Source: F23-B02 sp045599385
GTDB lineage: Bacteria > Bacillota > Clostridia > Oscillospirales > Oscillospiraceae
NCBI GenBank assembly: GCA_045599385.1
Contig: JAZRVW010000029.1
Span: 1-19,111 of the forward strand
Length of the DNA stretch: 19,111 nucleotides
Reading direction: 5' to 3'
The notes under the pieces were generated by a model that worked only from the letters and a program-made list of their open reading frames with translations, searched no databases and had not been told where the DNA came from. Positions 1 through 7,562 of the stretch are shown in pieces. The number at the start of each line of letters is the position of its first letter. Position 1 is the stretch's first letter. Position numbers and translations under genes: made by a program.

Positions 1-1656
1 CTCCTTTGCGATTGCAACGGCGGTATCCACATGGTCGCCCGTTATCATTATGGCGCGGACACCTGCGGAAACGCACTCCCCTATTGCGTCCTTAACCTCG
101 GGGCGCACGGGGTCAATCATGCCCGTAAGTCCCAGGAAGCAGAGGTCGTTTTCAAGGTCTTCGGCCTCGTAGGACTCGGGTTCTTCGGAATATACTCTCA
201 TGGCGCAGGCAAGAACGCGCAGAGCCTTGTCTGCCATTGTCTTGTTTGCGCGAAGAATTTCGCTGCGGTATTCCTCAGTCATGGGAACGGGCTCGCCGTC
301 AAGAATATAATGTGTGCATTTGCCGATTACCACATCGGGTGCGCCCTTTGTGTACTGCACAGCGCCGTTTACCGCGGAATGCACAGTGCTCATCATCTTT
401 CTGCCGCTGTCAAAGGGTGCTTCGCCGCAGCGTGGAAAATCCGCCTTCATGGCGGTTTTGTTCATGCCCAGCTTATATGCCCATGCCACAAGCGCCGCCT
501 CCGTAGGCTCGCCTGTTACCTCGCCGCTACTGTCAATCTCCGCGTCACAGCAAAGTGCCATTGCCTTTGCAAGATGCTTTTCGTCCGTGCCGAAGGAATC
601 CACAACGGTCATTTTATTCTGAGTAAGGGTACCCGTCTTGTCGGAACAGATTATCTGCGCACAGCCCAGAGTTTCAACGGCGGTGAGCCTGCGGATAATC
701 GCATTGCGCTTTGACATATTGGTAACGCCTATGGACAGCACCACGGTTACGACTGCGGCAAGTCCCTCGGGAATTGCCGCAACCGCAAGAGATACGGCAA
801 TCATGAAGGAATTAAGGACAACCTCAAATTCAAATCCGCCTGCGCGCAGAAGCTGAACGGCGAACACCACAAGGCATATACCCAGCACAAGCCAGGTCAG
901 CACCTTTGAAAGCTGGGTGAGCTTTATCTGAAGGGGCGTCTGACCGTCCTCGGCTTTGGCAAGGGCATCGGCAATTTTGCCCATTTCGGTGTCCATGCCC
1001 GTTGCGGTGACAACCATGGCACCGCGTCCGTAGACAACCGTTGAGCCCATATAGGCCATGTTCTTTCTGTCGCCAAGCGGTACGTCCTTTGCACCGTCCG
1101 TAAGGTTAATGATGTCTATAAACTTTGTCACGGGAACAGACTCTCCCGTAAGTGCCGCCTCCTCAATCTTGAGGCTTGCGTTGTCAATAAGGCGTCCGTC
1201 GGCTGGTACAGCATCACCTGCTTCAAGCAGAACAACGTCGCCCGCAACTATATCCTCGCTGTGAATGATTGCGATTCTTCCGTCGCGCAGCACCTTCGAG
1301 GTGGCGGCAGACATCTGCTGCAATGCCTCTATTGCCTTTTCCGCCTTGTTTTCCTGATACACGCCCAGCACCGCGTTTACAATGACGACGGCAAGTATGA
1401 TGATTACATCTGCAAAGCTTTCCCCCTGCGTAACCGCAAGCACACCGCTGATTGCCGCGGCGCAAAGCAGAATGATTATCATGGGGTCTGCCATCTGGGC
1501 AAAAAACTGCTTGATGATTGAATCCTTTTTGCCTTCCTTAAGCTTGTTTTTGCCGTTTTCCGCAAGGCGCTTTTCCGCCTCGGTCTGCGAAAGTCCGTTT
1601 TCCGCGGAGTTTACCTCGCAGAGAACGCTTTCGGCGCTTTCGCAATAAAACTTCAT
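1..1656 (-). CDS. P-type cation-transporting ATPase (Ca2+/Mn2+ type), 3' end outside window
   Basis: ATP-driven cation pump of the P2 (calcium ATPase-like) class in the cytoplasmic membrane. The frame is open from the ATG at 1656 to the window edge, giving 552 N-terminal residues; these families usually have about 850-900. Visible parts in order: cation-ATPase N-terminal region (about 1-55), membrane pair M1-M2 (about 57-100), actuator domain with TGES (170-173), M3-M4 with the ion-site motif PEGL (296-299), phosphorylation motif DKTGTLT (Asp339), the nucleotide-binding domain with KGAPD, and the hinge TGDH near the edge. An AAGGAGG site (1664-1670) precedes the ATG. The PEGL motif in M4 is typical of Ca2+ pumps, but homologues behind Mn2+ riboswitches (Lactococcus YoaB, streptococcal MgtA) relate to Mn2+ efflux. 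Because an Mn2+ riboswitch precedes this gene, I infer Mn2+ (or Mn2+/Ca2+) export. The missing C-terminal half prevents a firmer substrate call. Confidence 0.93.
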   Translation of the reverse strand, partial: MKFYCESAESVLCEVNSAENGLSQTEAEKRLAENGKNKLKEGKKDSIIKQFFAQMADPMIIILLCAAAISGVLAVTQGESFADVIIILAVVIVNAVLGVYQENKAEKAIEALQQMSAATSKVLRDGRIAIIHSEDIVAGDVVLLEAGDAVPADGRLIDNASLKIEEAALTGESVPVTKFIDIINLTDGAKDVPLGDRKNMAYMGSTVVYGRGAMVVTATGMDTEMGKIADALAKAEDGQTPLQIKLTQLSKVLTWLVLGICLVVFAVQLLRAGGFEFEVVLNSFMIAVSLAVAAIPEGLAAVVTVVLSIGVTNMSKRNAIIRRLTAVETLGCAQIICSDKTGTLTQNKMTVVDSFGTDEKHLAKAMALCCDAEIDSSGEVTGEPTEAALVAWAYKLGMNKTAMKADFPRCGEAPFDSGRKMMSTVHSAVNGAVQYTKGAPDVVIGKCTHYILDGEPVPMTEEYRSEILRANKTMADKALRVLACAMRVYSEEPESYEAEDLENDLCFLGLTGMIDPVRPEVKDAIGECVSAGVRAIMITGDHVDTAVAIAKE

Positions 1657-1676
1657 AGGCTATCCTCCTTTTCCAT

Positions 1677-1720
1677 AAAAAAAGACTTTTACGGCAAATA
1701 TTATTTGTCGTAAAAGTCTT
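1677..1720 (-). terminator. Intrinsic terminator: expression platform of the Mn2+ riboswitch
   Basis: On the minus strand a 12-bp stem (arms 1709-1720 and 1682-1693) can extend inward by four more pairs and is followed by a run of seven T (1677-1683). Its 5' arm contains the CTTTTA that also forms the 3' side of aptamer stem P1. P1 and the terminator are therefore mutually exclusive: ligand-stabilised P1 should block termination and turn the ATPase gene on. This is the usual mechanism of transcriptional yybP-ykoY switches. Confidence 0.9.
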
Positions 1721-1810
1721 GCAAATACAATAACTGTACTCGGCGCGCCGAACCGTTAGGTTGAGATGACGGCATGCCGAACGCCTTTCGGCGCACGCTA
1801 CTCCCTTTTA
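1711..1810 (-). promoter_or_regulatory. yybP-ykoY family Mn2+ riboswitch (aptamer)
   Basis: Leader of the P-type ATPase gene. Read on the minus strand it has the family landmarks in order: P1 5' strand TAAAAG (1805-1810), the L1 element GGGAGTAGC, a GAAA-capped P2 hairpin (GCGCC/GGCGT), the L3 element CCGTCATC, a small P4 hairpin (ACA/TGT) and the 3' signature GCAAGAC followed by CTTTTA, which pairs with the 5' strand. Spacing and order match the known Lactococcus yoaB switch as I remember it. The family senses Mn2+, with Mg2+ at a second site, and in Gram-positive bacteria usually prevents termination. A covariance search was not run. Confidence 0.9.
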
Positions 1811-1820
1811 GCAGAAATAC

Positions 1821-1848
1821 ATTATCACAGTTTGACTCAATAAGTCAA
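1821..1848 (-). promoter_or_regulatory. Promoter of the riboswitch-ATPase transcript
   Basis: On the minus strand: -35 TTGACT (1843-1848), 16-base spacer, -10 GATAAT (1821-1826) preceded by an extended -10 TG. The predicted start lies just before the riboswitch P1 strand, so the full aptamer is transcribed. A perfect inverted repeat (TTGACT-N5-AGTCAA, 1832-1848) overlaps the -35. Confidence 0.65.
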
Positions 1849-1869
1849 TAAGGTTTTTTGTTTTATGCT

Positions 1870-3018
1870 CTATCCGTTTTCCGTCTGCGGCGGCTGGGTT
1901 TTTTCGCTTATTTCCACGGTCTTGCCGCCGTTTTCGTCTTCTTCAAAGCTTATGATGCCCTCTGCCTTGAGGTCGATGATTACCAGCAGACCGATTGGCA
2001 GGGCAAACATACCGAGAGCGCCGCCGAGCTTAAGTCCAACCCACAGACAGACCAGCGTTACCAGCGGGTGCAGACCGACCTGCTTGCCGACAATTTTAGG
2101 CTCGGCATACTCGCGGACAACAATTACGATTGCCCACAGTATCGCAAGGCCGATACCCGTTCCGTATTTGCCCTGAATGAGCATGATGATTGCCCAGGGC
2201 GCCAGGACAAGTCCCGAGCCAACGATTGGCAGGATATCGAACACGGCAATAAGCGCCGCAATTCTTACAGGATTGCTTATGCCTACAACCAGCAGACCCA
2301 GCGCTATCTCGGCAAAGGTCATGAGCAGAATTATCATATAGGATTTCAGATACTTGCCCACGATTGCGCCCAGTGCGCGCTTTGCCACAAGCACAATTTC
2401 CCTGAACTTCGGCGGCAGAATGTTCATCACCGTTGAGGCGGCCTTGTCATAGTCAATTGCAAGGAAAAACGATGCAATTATACACACGACCGTTCCCAGC
2501 AGAACTCCGGGGAGCTTGCTTCCTACATCAGATGCCCATGTAACAACCGCCACGGAGAAGTTCATGACAGTTCCGCTTACCTGCGAAACGATATCGGGCA
2601 TGGCATTATTCACCGCGTTATTTATATCGGGGAAAAATCTTTCAAGCTTATTAATCAGCTTGTCGCCGAGGCTCACGATAGAGGGCTGAATTGTGTCTTC
2701 AAAATATTCGGGAAGCATATCCGCGAAGTCAACGATGACCGAGGCTATACCTGCAACGAGCAGAGCAACCAGCGCAACCAGCACCACATAGCACAGCAGC
2801 ACAAGCACCACCGAGGCGAAGCGGCGGTTAATCTTCGTGCGCTTGGCAATTTTTCTTGCAACGGGCTGCATCGGCATGGCAATTGCGAGTGCAATGAGGA
2901 ACGGTGTCAGCGGCCCCAGAAGGAATTTTATGAAGACAACGGCAATGAGCACAATGGCTGCCCAGTAGCCCGTCTTAAGCAGAAAGCTTCTGTACTTTTC
3001 TTCTTTTGTCACAAACAT
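1870..3018 (-). CDS. AI-2E family transporter (UPF0118/PerM-like permease)
   Basis: Polytopic membrane protein of about 382 residues, the usual length for the family. It has an N-terminal hydrophobic pair (about 15-50), a further helix near 65-90, a soluble amphipathic stretch with a short hydrophobic dip (about 95-160), then several membrane segments up to about residue 350 and an acidic, charged tail. Family members have been linked to autoinducer-2 export, Na+/H+ exchange or stress, so the substrate is open. The ATG at 3016-3018 sits three bases after GGAG, a short gap; a TTG one codon upstream and a GTG at 3010-3012 (nine bases after GGAG) are alternatives. It is a single-gene unit with its own promoter and a structured leader related to the Mn2+ riboswitch upstream of the next gene, which hints at metal or cation homeostasis. 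No terminator hairpin is seen between its stop and the next promoter. Confidence 0.88.
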   Translation of the reverse strand: MFVTKEEKYRSFLLKTGYWAAIVLIAVVFIKFLLGPLTPFLIALAIAMPMQPVARKIAKRTKINRRFASVVLVLLCYVVLVALVALLVAGIASVIVDFADMLPEYFEDTIQPSIVSLGDKLINKLERFFPDINNAVNNAMPDIVSQVSGTVMNFSVAVVTWASDVGSKLPGVLLGTVVCIIASFFLAIDYDKAASTVMNILPPKFREIVLVAKRALGAIVGKYLKSYMIILLMTFAEIALGLLVVGISNPVRIAALIAVFDILPIVGSGLVLAPWAIIMLIQGKYGTGIGLAILWAIVIVVREYAEPKIVGKQVGLHPLVTLVCLWVGLKLGGALGMFALPIGLLVIIDLKAEGIISFEEDENGGKTVEISEKTQPPQTENG

Positions 3019-3031
3019 CAACTCCGAGATA

Positions 3032-3073
3032 ATAAAAGACTGTTACGACGATATCTTTTGCCGTAACAGTCTT
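3032..3073 (-). terminator. Terminator-like hairpin in the leader of the AI-2E permease
   Basis: On the minus strand a perfect 12-bp stem (arms 3062-3073 and 3036-3047) with a 14-base loop is followed by TTTTATTA. The T run is weak (four). It is homologous in position and partly in sequence to the terminator of the neighbouring Mn2+ riboswitch (both arms begin AAGACT and end with TTACG) and lies 14 bases before the start codon, so it could also mask the ribosome binding site. Confidence 0.6.
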
Positions 3074-3147
3074 GCTGATACAAATAAATGTACTCGGTTT
3101 GCCGCGCAGCTTTGCGGCGTGCCGAAGACCTTGCGGCCTGCTCTTTA
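3066..3147 (-). promoter_or_regulatory. Divergent yybP-ykoY-like leader RNA
   Basis: Read on the minus strand this leader aligns with the canonical switch at 1711-1810. Shared parts are a P2 hairpin with GNRA loop (AGGCC-GCAA-GGTCT), TTCGGCA, CCGAGTACA, a P4-like hairpin (TACA/TGTA) and the signature GCAAGACT followed by TTACG. The L1 element is AAGAGC instead of GGGAGTAGC, the CCGTCATC element of L3 is missing and replaced by a GCCGC/GCGGC stem, and no upstream strand can pair with CTGTTA to make P1. It is either a decayed switch or a variant with a changed ligand or mechanism. Confidence 0.6.
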
Positions 3148-3150
3148 AAA

Positions 3151-3180
3151 AGCATAACACAGGAAAAATATTCCCGTCAA
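3151..3180 (-). promoter_or_regulatory. Promoter of the AI-2E permease
   Basis: On the minus strand: -35 TTGACG (3175-3180), 18-base spacer, -10 TATGCT (3151-3156). Transcription would begin near 3144-3147, inside what aligns with the L1 region of the leader, so a 5' P1 strand would not be in the RNA. Confidence 0.5.
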
Positions 3181-3206
3181 TGCTGTTTGGTACATTTTAC
3201 AGATTG

Positions 3207-3851
3207 TTAATCACTTGCCTTTACAGCAGGGAGATTCCACTTAAAGACAGTCGCCATTACCCTGAGCGCAAAAACCAGAAGCATGCCCGTAACGGCAGAG
3301 ATTATATCGCCCGCACCAAGCGCAAGCATTGCGTAATACACCACCGCGCCCGCAAGCGATGCCACCGCGTAAATACGTTTTCGCAGAAGCTTCGCCATCG
3401 TGCCGAGCATCATGTCGCGGAGGACACCGCCGCCGACGCCCGTCACAACTCCGAGCACTACAACAAGAAACGGGTTATCCGCATTTCCGCAGGTCATTGC
3501 CATGTTCATGCCCGAAACGGTGAACACTGCAAGACCGATTGCATCGAAAACATTATTTACCGCATCAATTTTGTCCATTTCTTTGCGGTATTTCTCGCGG
3601 CGTATGTAGGCATCAAGGAACAAGAGCAGCGCGGATACCGCCGCCACAAGCACATAGGTATAGCTTGTGAACATTACGGGAGGTGTATTCCCGAGAAGCA
3701 GGTCACGTATAATTCCGCCGCCCAAAGCGGTTATTACGCCGAGCAGCAGCACGCCGAAGATATCAGCGCGCTTTTCAAGCGCCACCATTGCACCGGATAT
3801 TGCAAAGGCCGCCACACCCACGAGTTCAAGGGCAAACATCATTTTTTCCAT
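3207..3851 (-). CDS. UPF0126/YicG family membrane protein (TRIC cation channel-like)
   Basis: Small inner-membrane protein of 214 residues, close to the family's usual 200-210. Two homologous halves are visible: each has hydrophobic helices and a glycine-rich turn, GGGIIRDLLLG near residue 46 and GGGVLRDMMLG near 132. This internal duplication is the family hallmark. Some databases call the family glycine transporters; structural work relates it to trimeric intracellular cation channels. The ATG at 3849-3851 overlaps the TAA of ychF by one base (TAATG) and has no clear ribosome binding site of its own, so translation is probably coupled; a second ATG three codons later is possible. It is the last gene of the long operon, and no terminator hairpin is visible after it. 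Confidence 0.88.
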   Translation of the reverse strand: MEKMMFALELVGVAAFAISGAMVALEKRADIFGVLLLGVITALGGGIIRDLLLGNTPPVMFTSYTYVLVAAVSALLLFLDAYIRREKYRKEMDKIDAVNNVFDAIGLAVFTVSGMNMAMTCGNADNPFLVVVLGVVTGVGGGVLRDMMLGTMAKLLRKRIYAVASLAGAVVYYAMLALGAGDIISAVTGMLLVFALRVMATVFKWNLPAVKASD

Positions 3852-4942
3852 TATACGTTGAAGCGGAAGAGGGTTACGTCACCGTCGTGCATGACATATT
3901 CCTTGCCTTCGCTGCGGACAAGTCCCTTTTCCTTTGCGGCGGTCATGCTGCCGCAGGATTTCAGGTCATCAAAGGCAACGATTTCCGCACGGATAAAGCC
4001 GCGCTCAAAGTCGGTATGGATCTTACCTGCCGCCTGAGGCGCCTTTGTTCCCTTTTTGATTGTCCATGCCCTGCACTCATCGGGACCGCAGGTGAGGAAG
4101 GAAATGAGTCCCAGCAGCGCATAGGAGGTCTTGATCATACGGTCAAGGCCGCTTTCGCTCATGCCAAGCTCCTCAAGGAACATTTCTCTTTCATCGGGCT
4201 CAAGGGCCGCGATTTCCTCTTCAATCTTTGCGCAGATGGGCAGAACCTCGGCGTTCTCTGCCGCTGCAATACTCAGAAGCTGCTTGTAGTATTCGTTATT
4301 ATCATAATCGGCAATGCCCTCTTCGTCCATGTTTGCGGCATAGATGATGGGCTTTATGGTCAGCAGGTCGCTGGTTGCGATAAGCTCCATGTCCTCCGCA
4401 TCGCACTCATAGCTGCGCACGCTCTTGCCGTCATTGAGGTGCTCAAGCAGTCCCTTGAAAACCTCGGCCTCATGCAGATACTTCTTGTCGCCCTTGGCGT
4501 TCTTCATTGCCTTTTCAATGCGGCGCTCAACCATTTCCATGTCCGCCATAATAAGCTCAAGGTCGATTATCTCAACGTCACGCTTGGGGTCGGTGCTGCC
4601 CTCAACATGAATGACATTCTCATCGTCAAAGCATCTTACAACGTGGATAATCGCGTCGGTGTTACGGATATTGGAAAGGAACTTATTGCCCAGTCCTTCG
4701 CCCTTTGACGCGCCCTTTACAAGACCTGCGATATCGACAAATTCGATGACCGCGGGGGTGTACTTCTTGGGCTCATAGATGGAGGCAAGGAAATCAAGAC
4801 GCTCATCTGGAACAGTTACCATGCCCACATTGGGCTCGATGGTGCAGAAGGGATAGTTTGCAGACTCCGCGCCTGCGTTGGTGATTGCATTAAACAGAGT
4901 GGACTTTCCCACATTGGGCAGACCTACTATACCTAATTTCAT
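3851..4942 (-). CDS. ychF: Redox-regulated ATPase YchF (Obg family)
   Basis: TRAFAC-class P-loop protein of 363 residues, full family length. Visible motifs: G1 GLPNVGKS (7-14), G3 region DIAGLVKGAS (70-79) and the altered G4 NMDE (204-207) in place of NKxD, which explains why this family (YchF/OLA1) hydrolyses ATP rather than GTP. A helical insert lies at about 125-195 and a TGS domain at the C-terminus (about 280-363). YchF binds ribosomes and is linked to oxidative stress and leaderless translation in other bacteria. A GAGGAG site lies about six bases before the ATG. It lies 48 bases downstream of ftsH, across a strong hairpin (4959-4987), and overlaps the next gene by one base. Confidence 0.97.
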   Translation of the reverse strand: MKLGIVGLPNVGKSTLFNAITNAGAESANYPFCTIEPNVGMVTVPDERLDFLASIYEPKKYTPAVIEFVDIAGLVKGASKGEGLGNKFLSNIRNTDAIIHVVRCFDDENVIHVEGSTDPKRDVEIIDLELIMADMEMVERRIEKAMKNAKGDKKYLHEAEVFKGLLEHLNDGKSVRSYECDAEDMELIATSDLLTIKPIIYAANMDEEGIADYDNNEYYKQLLSIAAAENAEVLPICAKIEEEIAALEPDEREMFLEELGMSESGLDRMIKTSYALLGLISFLTCGPDECRAWTIKKGTKAPQAAGKIHTDFERGFIRAEIVAFDDLKSCGSMTAAKEKGLVRSEGKEYVMHDGDVTLFRFNV

Positions 4943-4958
4943 ATATTTCTCCTCGTAA

Positions 4959-4987
4959 TCAAAGGCAACTCACGGAGTTGCCTTTGA
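4959..4987 (-). other. Hairpin between ftsH and ychF
   Basis: A perfect 13-bp inverted repeat with a three-base loop (arms 4959-4971 and 4975-4987; core AAAGGCAACTC/GAGTTGCCTTT) starts four bases after the ftsH stop. On the minus strand it is followed by GATTACGAGGAG, not a T run, so a classic intrinsic terminator is unlikely. It ends just before the ychF ribosome binding site and could be a transcript-end stabiliser or processing site, or give partial attenuation. Confidence 0.6.
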
Positions 4988-4990
4988 AAA

Positions 4991-7000
4991 TCATTCTTTA
5001 TCTTTGTATTCTCCTGATTCGGTGGGCTCGTTTTGAGGCGGCACGGCGTCGTCCTGCTTTACGGGATAATCGCTGTCATTGTCAAAACGGGCAATCTTAC
5101 GTGCGGGACGCTCGATGGTATCGTCACGGGGTGCGGCCTTCTTAGGCTCGATAAACTCACCGGTTTCGCAGTAGTGGTGGAATACCTCGCCCTCCATGCT
5201 CTCATGCACAAGCAGATATTCCGCAACGCCGATGAGCTGCTCGCGGTGCTCGGTGAGGATTTTTTCGCAAAGCTCTGCGGCTTCGTCGAAAATGCGCTTG
5301 ACTTCCTCATCGATGACGGCCGCGGTTTCCTCGGAATAGCTCTTGGTGGTGCCGAAGTCACGTCCGATAAAGATGCTGTGGTCCGAGCTGTCAAAGAGAA
5401 TGGGACCCAGCTTATCGCTCATGCCGTAGCGCATGACCATGTTGCGTGCGGTACCCGATGCGTGCTGAATATCGCCGGAGGCGCCGGTTGAAATATCGTC
5501 AAGGAAAAGCTTTTCGGCAATCCTGCCGCCGAGGCTCATTACAACGTCCTCAAACATCTCCGCTCTGGAGGTGAAGCTTTCAAGGTCCTCCTGCGGACGA
5601 AACAGCGTAAAGCCGCCTGCCATGCCGCGAGGAATGATGGTGATATAGTGAACGGGGTCGGTGTGTTCAAGATACTTGCCCGCAATTGCGTGGCCAGCCT
5701 CGTGATATGCGGTGAGGCGCTTTGCCTTGTCGGACATCTTCTTGCTCTTCTTTTCGGGACCCATTTCAACCTTGAGTATTGCCTCGTCGCAGTCTTCCAT
5801 GGTGATGAAGCGGTGCTTTCTTCTAACCGCAAGCAGAGCCGCCTCGTTCATAAGGTTTTCAAGGTCGGCGCCCGAGAAGCCGGGAGTACCCTTCGCCAGA
5901 GAGTTGAGGTCAACGTCCTCGGCAAGAGGCTTGCCCTTGGAGTGAACCCTGAGTATCGCCTCGCGGCCCTTGATGTCGGGAAGTCCAACATAGACCTGGC
6001 GGTCAAAGCGTCCGGGACGCAGAAGCGCGTTATCCAGAATATCCGCGCGGTTGGTGGCTGCCATGACAATGACACCCTCGTTGTTGCGGAAGGCGTCCAT
6101 TTCAACAACCAGCTGGTTAAGAGTCTGCTCGCGTTCATCGTGTCCGCCGCCGAGACCTGAGCCGCGCTGACGACCCACGGCATCGATTTCGTCGATGAAG
6201 ATGATTGCGGGAGCAACCTTCTTTGCCTGGTCAAACAAATCGCGGACACGGCTTGCGCCGACGCCGACATAAAGCTCAACAAAGTCAGAGCCGGAGATGG
6301 ACAGGAACTGAACGCCTGCCTCACCCGCAACTGCCTTTGCAAGCAGAGTTTTACCGGTTCCCGGAGGGCCTACAAGCAGAACGCCCTTGGGAATACGCGC
6401 GCCCATGGAGGTGAAGCTGCGGGGATTCTTGAGGAACTCAACAAGCTCCTGAAGCTCCGCCTTTTCCTCGTCGGCACCTGCAACGTCGGCAAAGGTTTTC
6501 TTTTCCTTTTCCTCGCTGCCCAGTCGGGTGCGTGCCTTGCCGAATTTTCCGACACCGCCTGCACCGCCCGAACCGTTCATCTTGTTCATCATAATATACC
6601 AGAAAAGTATGATTATGCCGAACATGATGACATAGGGGATTATCATTGCAAACCAGTTGGTTTCAGGCTGATAAATCTCATAGTCGGTGATGGTACCGGC
6701 AGCCTTCTGTTCCTTGATGAGATCGCCCAGGTCGCTGTAGAACAGAGAGAAGTTGTAAATACTTACAGACTGCTCCTTGGTCTTGCCGTTCTCCTGGCGA
6801 ACCTGCATTGTAAGGACATCGCTGGAGCCGTCATACTCGAAGGATTCGACCTTTTTGGTTTCAAACAGCTCGATTACATCTGCATAGCTCAGCTCAGGGC
6901 CGGTGTCCGTCCGTGTCATAGTGAAGATTATGCAGACAACAAGCACAAGCAGCAGAACGTAAAAGCCTATATCTCTTCCTTTATTCTTCTTAGGGTTCAA
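4991..7000 (-). CDS. ftsH: ATP-dependent zinc metalloprotease FtsH
   Basis: Membrane-anchored AAA+ protease that degrades misfolded membrane proteins and short-lived regulators. All parts are present over 669 residues: TM1 (about 11-30), extracytoplasmic domain (about 31-115), TM2 (about 116-138), Gly-rich linker, Walker A GPPGTGKT (211-218), Walker B IIFIDEIDA (266-274), second region of homology with the arginine finger (about 315-334), zinc site HEAGH (433-437) and the third ligand Asp510 in ASGDIQ. The start is a TTG at 6998-7000: in-frame codons upstream reach a stop without ATG or GTG, and AAGGA lies nine bases before it. It begins 16 bases after the hpt stop, the conserved tilS-hpt-ftsH order of Gram-positive bacteria. 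The charged C-terminal tail (about 610-669) is variable in the family. Confidence 0.98.
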   Translation of the reverse strand: MNPKKNKGRDIGFYVLLLVLVVCIIFTMTRTDTGPELSYADVIELFETKKVESFEYDGSSDVLTMQVRQENGKTKEQSVSIYNFSLFYSDLGDLIKEQKAAGTITDYEIYQPETNWFAMIIPYVIMFGIIILFWYIMMNKMNGSGGAGGVGKFGKARTRLGSEEKEKKTFADVAGADEEKAELQELVEFLKNPRSFTSMGARIPKGVLLVGPPGTGKTLLAKAVAGEAGVQFLSISGSDFVELYVGVGASRVRDLFDQAKKVAPAIIFIDEIDAVGRQRGSGLGGGHDEREQTLNQLVVEMDAFRNNEGVIVMAATNRADILDNALLRPGRFDRQVYVGLPDIKGREAILRVHSKGKPLAEDVDLNSLAKGTPGFSGADLENLMNEAALLAVRRKHRFITMEDCDEAILKVEMGPEKKSKKMSDKAKRLTAYHEAGHAIAGKYLEHTDPVHYITIIPRGMAGGFTLFRPQEDLESFTSRAEMFEDVVMSLGGRIAEKLFLDDISTGASGDIQHASGTARNMVMRYGMSDKLGPILFDSSDHSIFIGRDFGTTKSYSEETAAVIDEEVKRIFDEAAELCEKILTEHREQLIGVAEYLLVHESMEGEVFHHYCETGEFIEPKKAAPRDDTIERPARKIARFDNDSDYPVKQDDAVPPQNEPTESGEYKDKE

Positions 7001-7016
7001 AAAATCACATCCTTAA

Positions 7017-7562
7017 TTAGTCCATGTATATTTCGGGCTTGAGGACACCGATATAGGGCAGATTACGGTAGAACTCGTTGTAATCAAGACCGTAGCCGAC
7101 GACAAATGCGTCGGGCACCTCAAAGCATGAATATCTTGCATATACGGGGGCCTCACGGCGTGAGGGCTTATCCATAAGAGTTGCAATGGTGATGGAAGCG
7201 GGCATTCTTGCGGAAAGATACTGGGTAAGGTAGTTGAGGGTTCTGCCCGTGTCGAGAATGTCCTCAACCATGATGATGTGGCGGCCCTCAATGCTTTCGT
7301 TCAGGTCCTTCTGAATCTGAACGGCACCCGTTGAGGTCGTGCCGGAGTAGGACTTGACCGCCATGAAATCCACAGAGCAGGGAATGCTGACGCTGCGCAT
7401 GAGGTCTGCCATGAACACCCAGCAGCCCTTGAGCACACCGATGAAAATCGGGTTCTTGCCCTCAAAATCCCTTGAGATTTCGGCGCCCAGCTCGGCAACC
7501 TTTTGTCTTATCTCATCTTCCGTAAAGAATACTCTTTCTATATCTTCATTGATTTTTGCCAT
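7017..7562 (-). CDS. hpt: Hypoxanthine phosphoribosyltransferase
   Basis: Purine salvage enzyme joining hypoxanthine or guanine to PRPP to give IMP or GMP. The 181 residues match the family length. The PRPP-binding loop VEDILDTGRT is at 99-108, the LKGCWVF segment near 44-50 and the flexible-loop SYSGT near 71-75. I chose the ATG at 7560-7562 (MAKINED) because GGGGGA lies five to six bases upstream; a start seven codons earlier (7583) lacks this support. The chosen start overlaps the tilS end by 17 bases, so the two are probably translationally coupled. In Bacillus the tilS/hpt pair also acts on ftsH expression; that function cannot be read from the sequence here. Confidence 0.96.
   Translation of the reverse strand: MAKINEDIERVFFTEDEIRQKVAELGAEISRDFEGKNPIFIGVLKGCWVFMADLMRSVSIPCSVDFMAVKSYSGTTSTGAVQIQKDLNESIEGRHIIMVEDILDTGRTLNYLTQYLSARMPASITIATLMDKPSRREAPVYARYSCFEVPDAFVVGYGLDYNEFYRNLPYIGVLKPEIYMD

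Noticed and set aside
3072..4037. Plus-strand open frame of 321 codons opposite the UPF0126 gene
   Set aside because: Rich in His, Arg and Lys, spans the leader RNA, the UPF0126 gene and part of ychF, and has no coherent fold signal.
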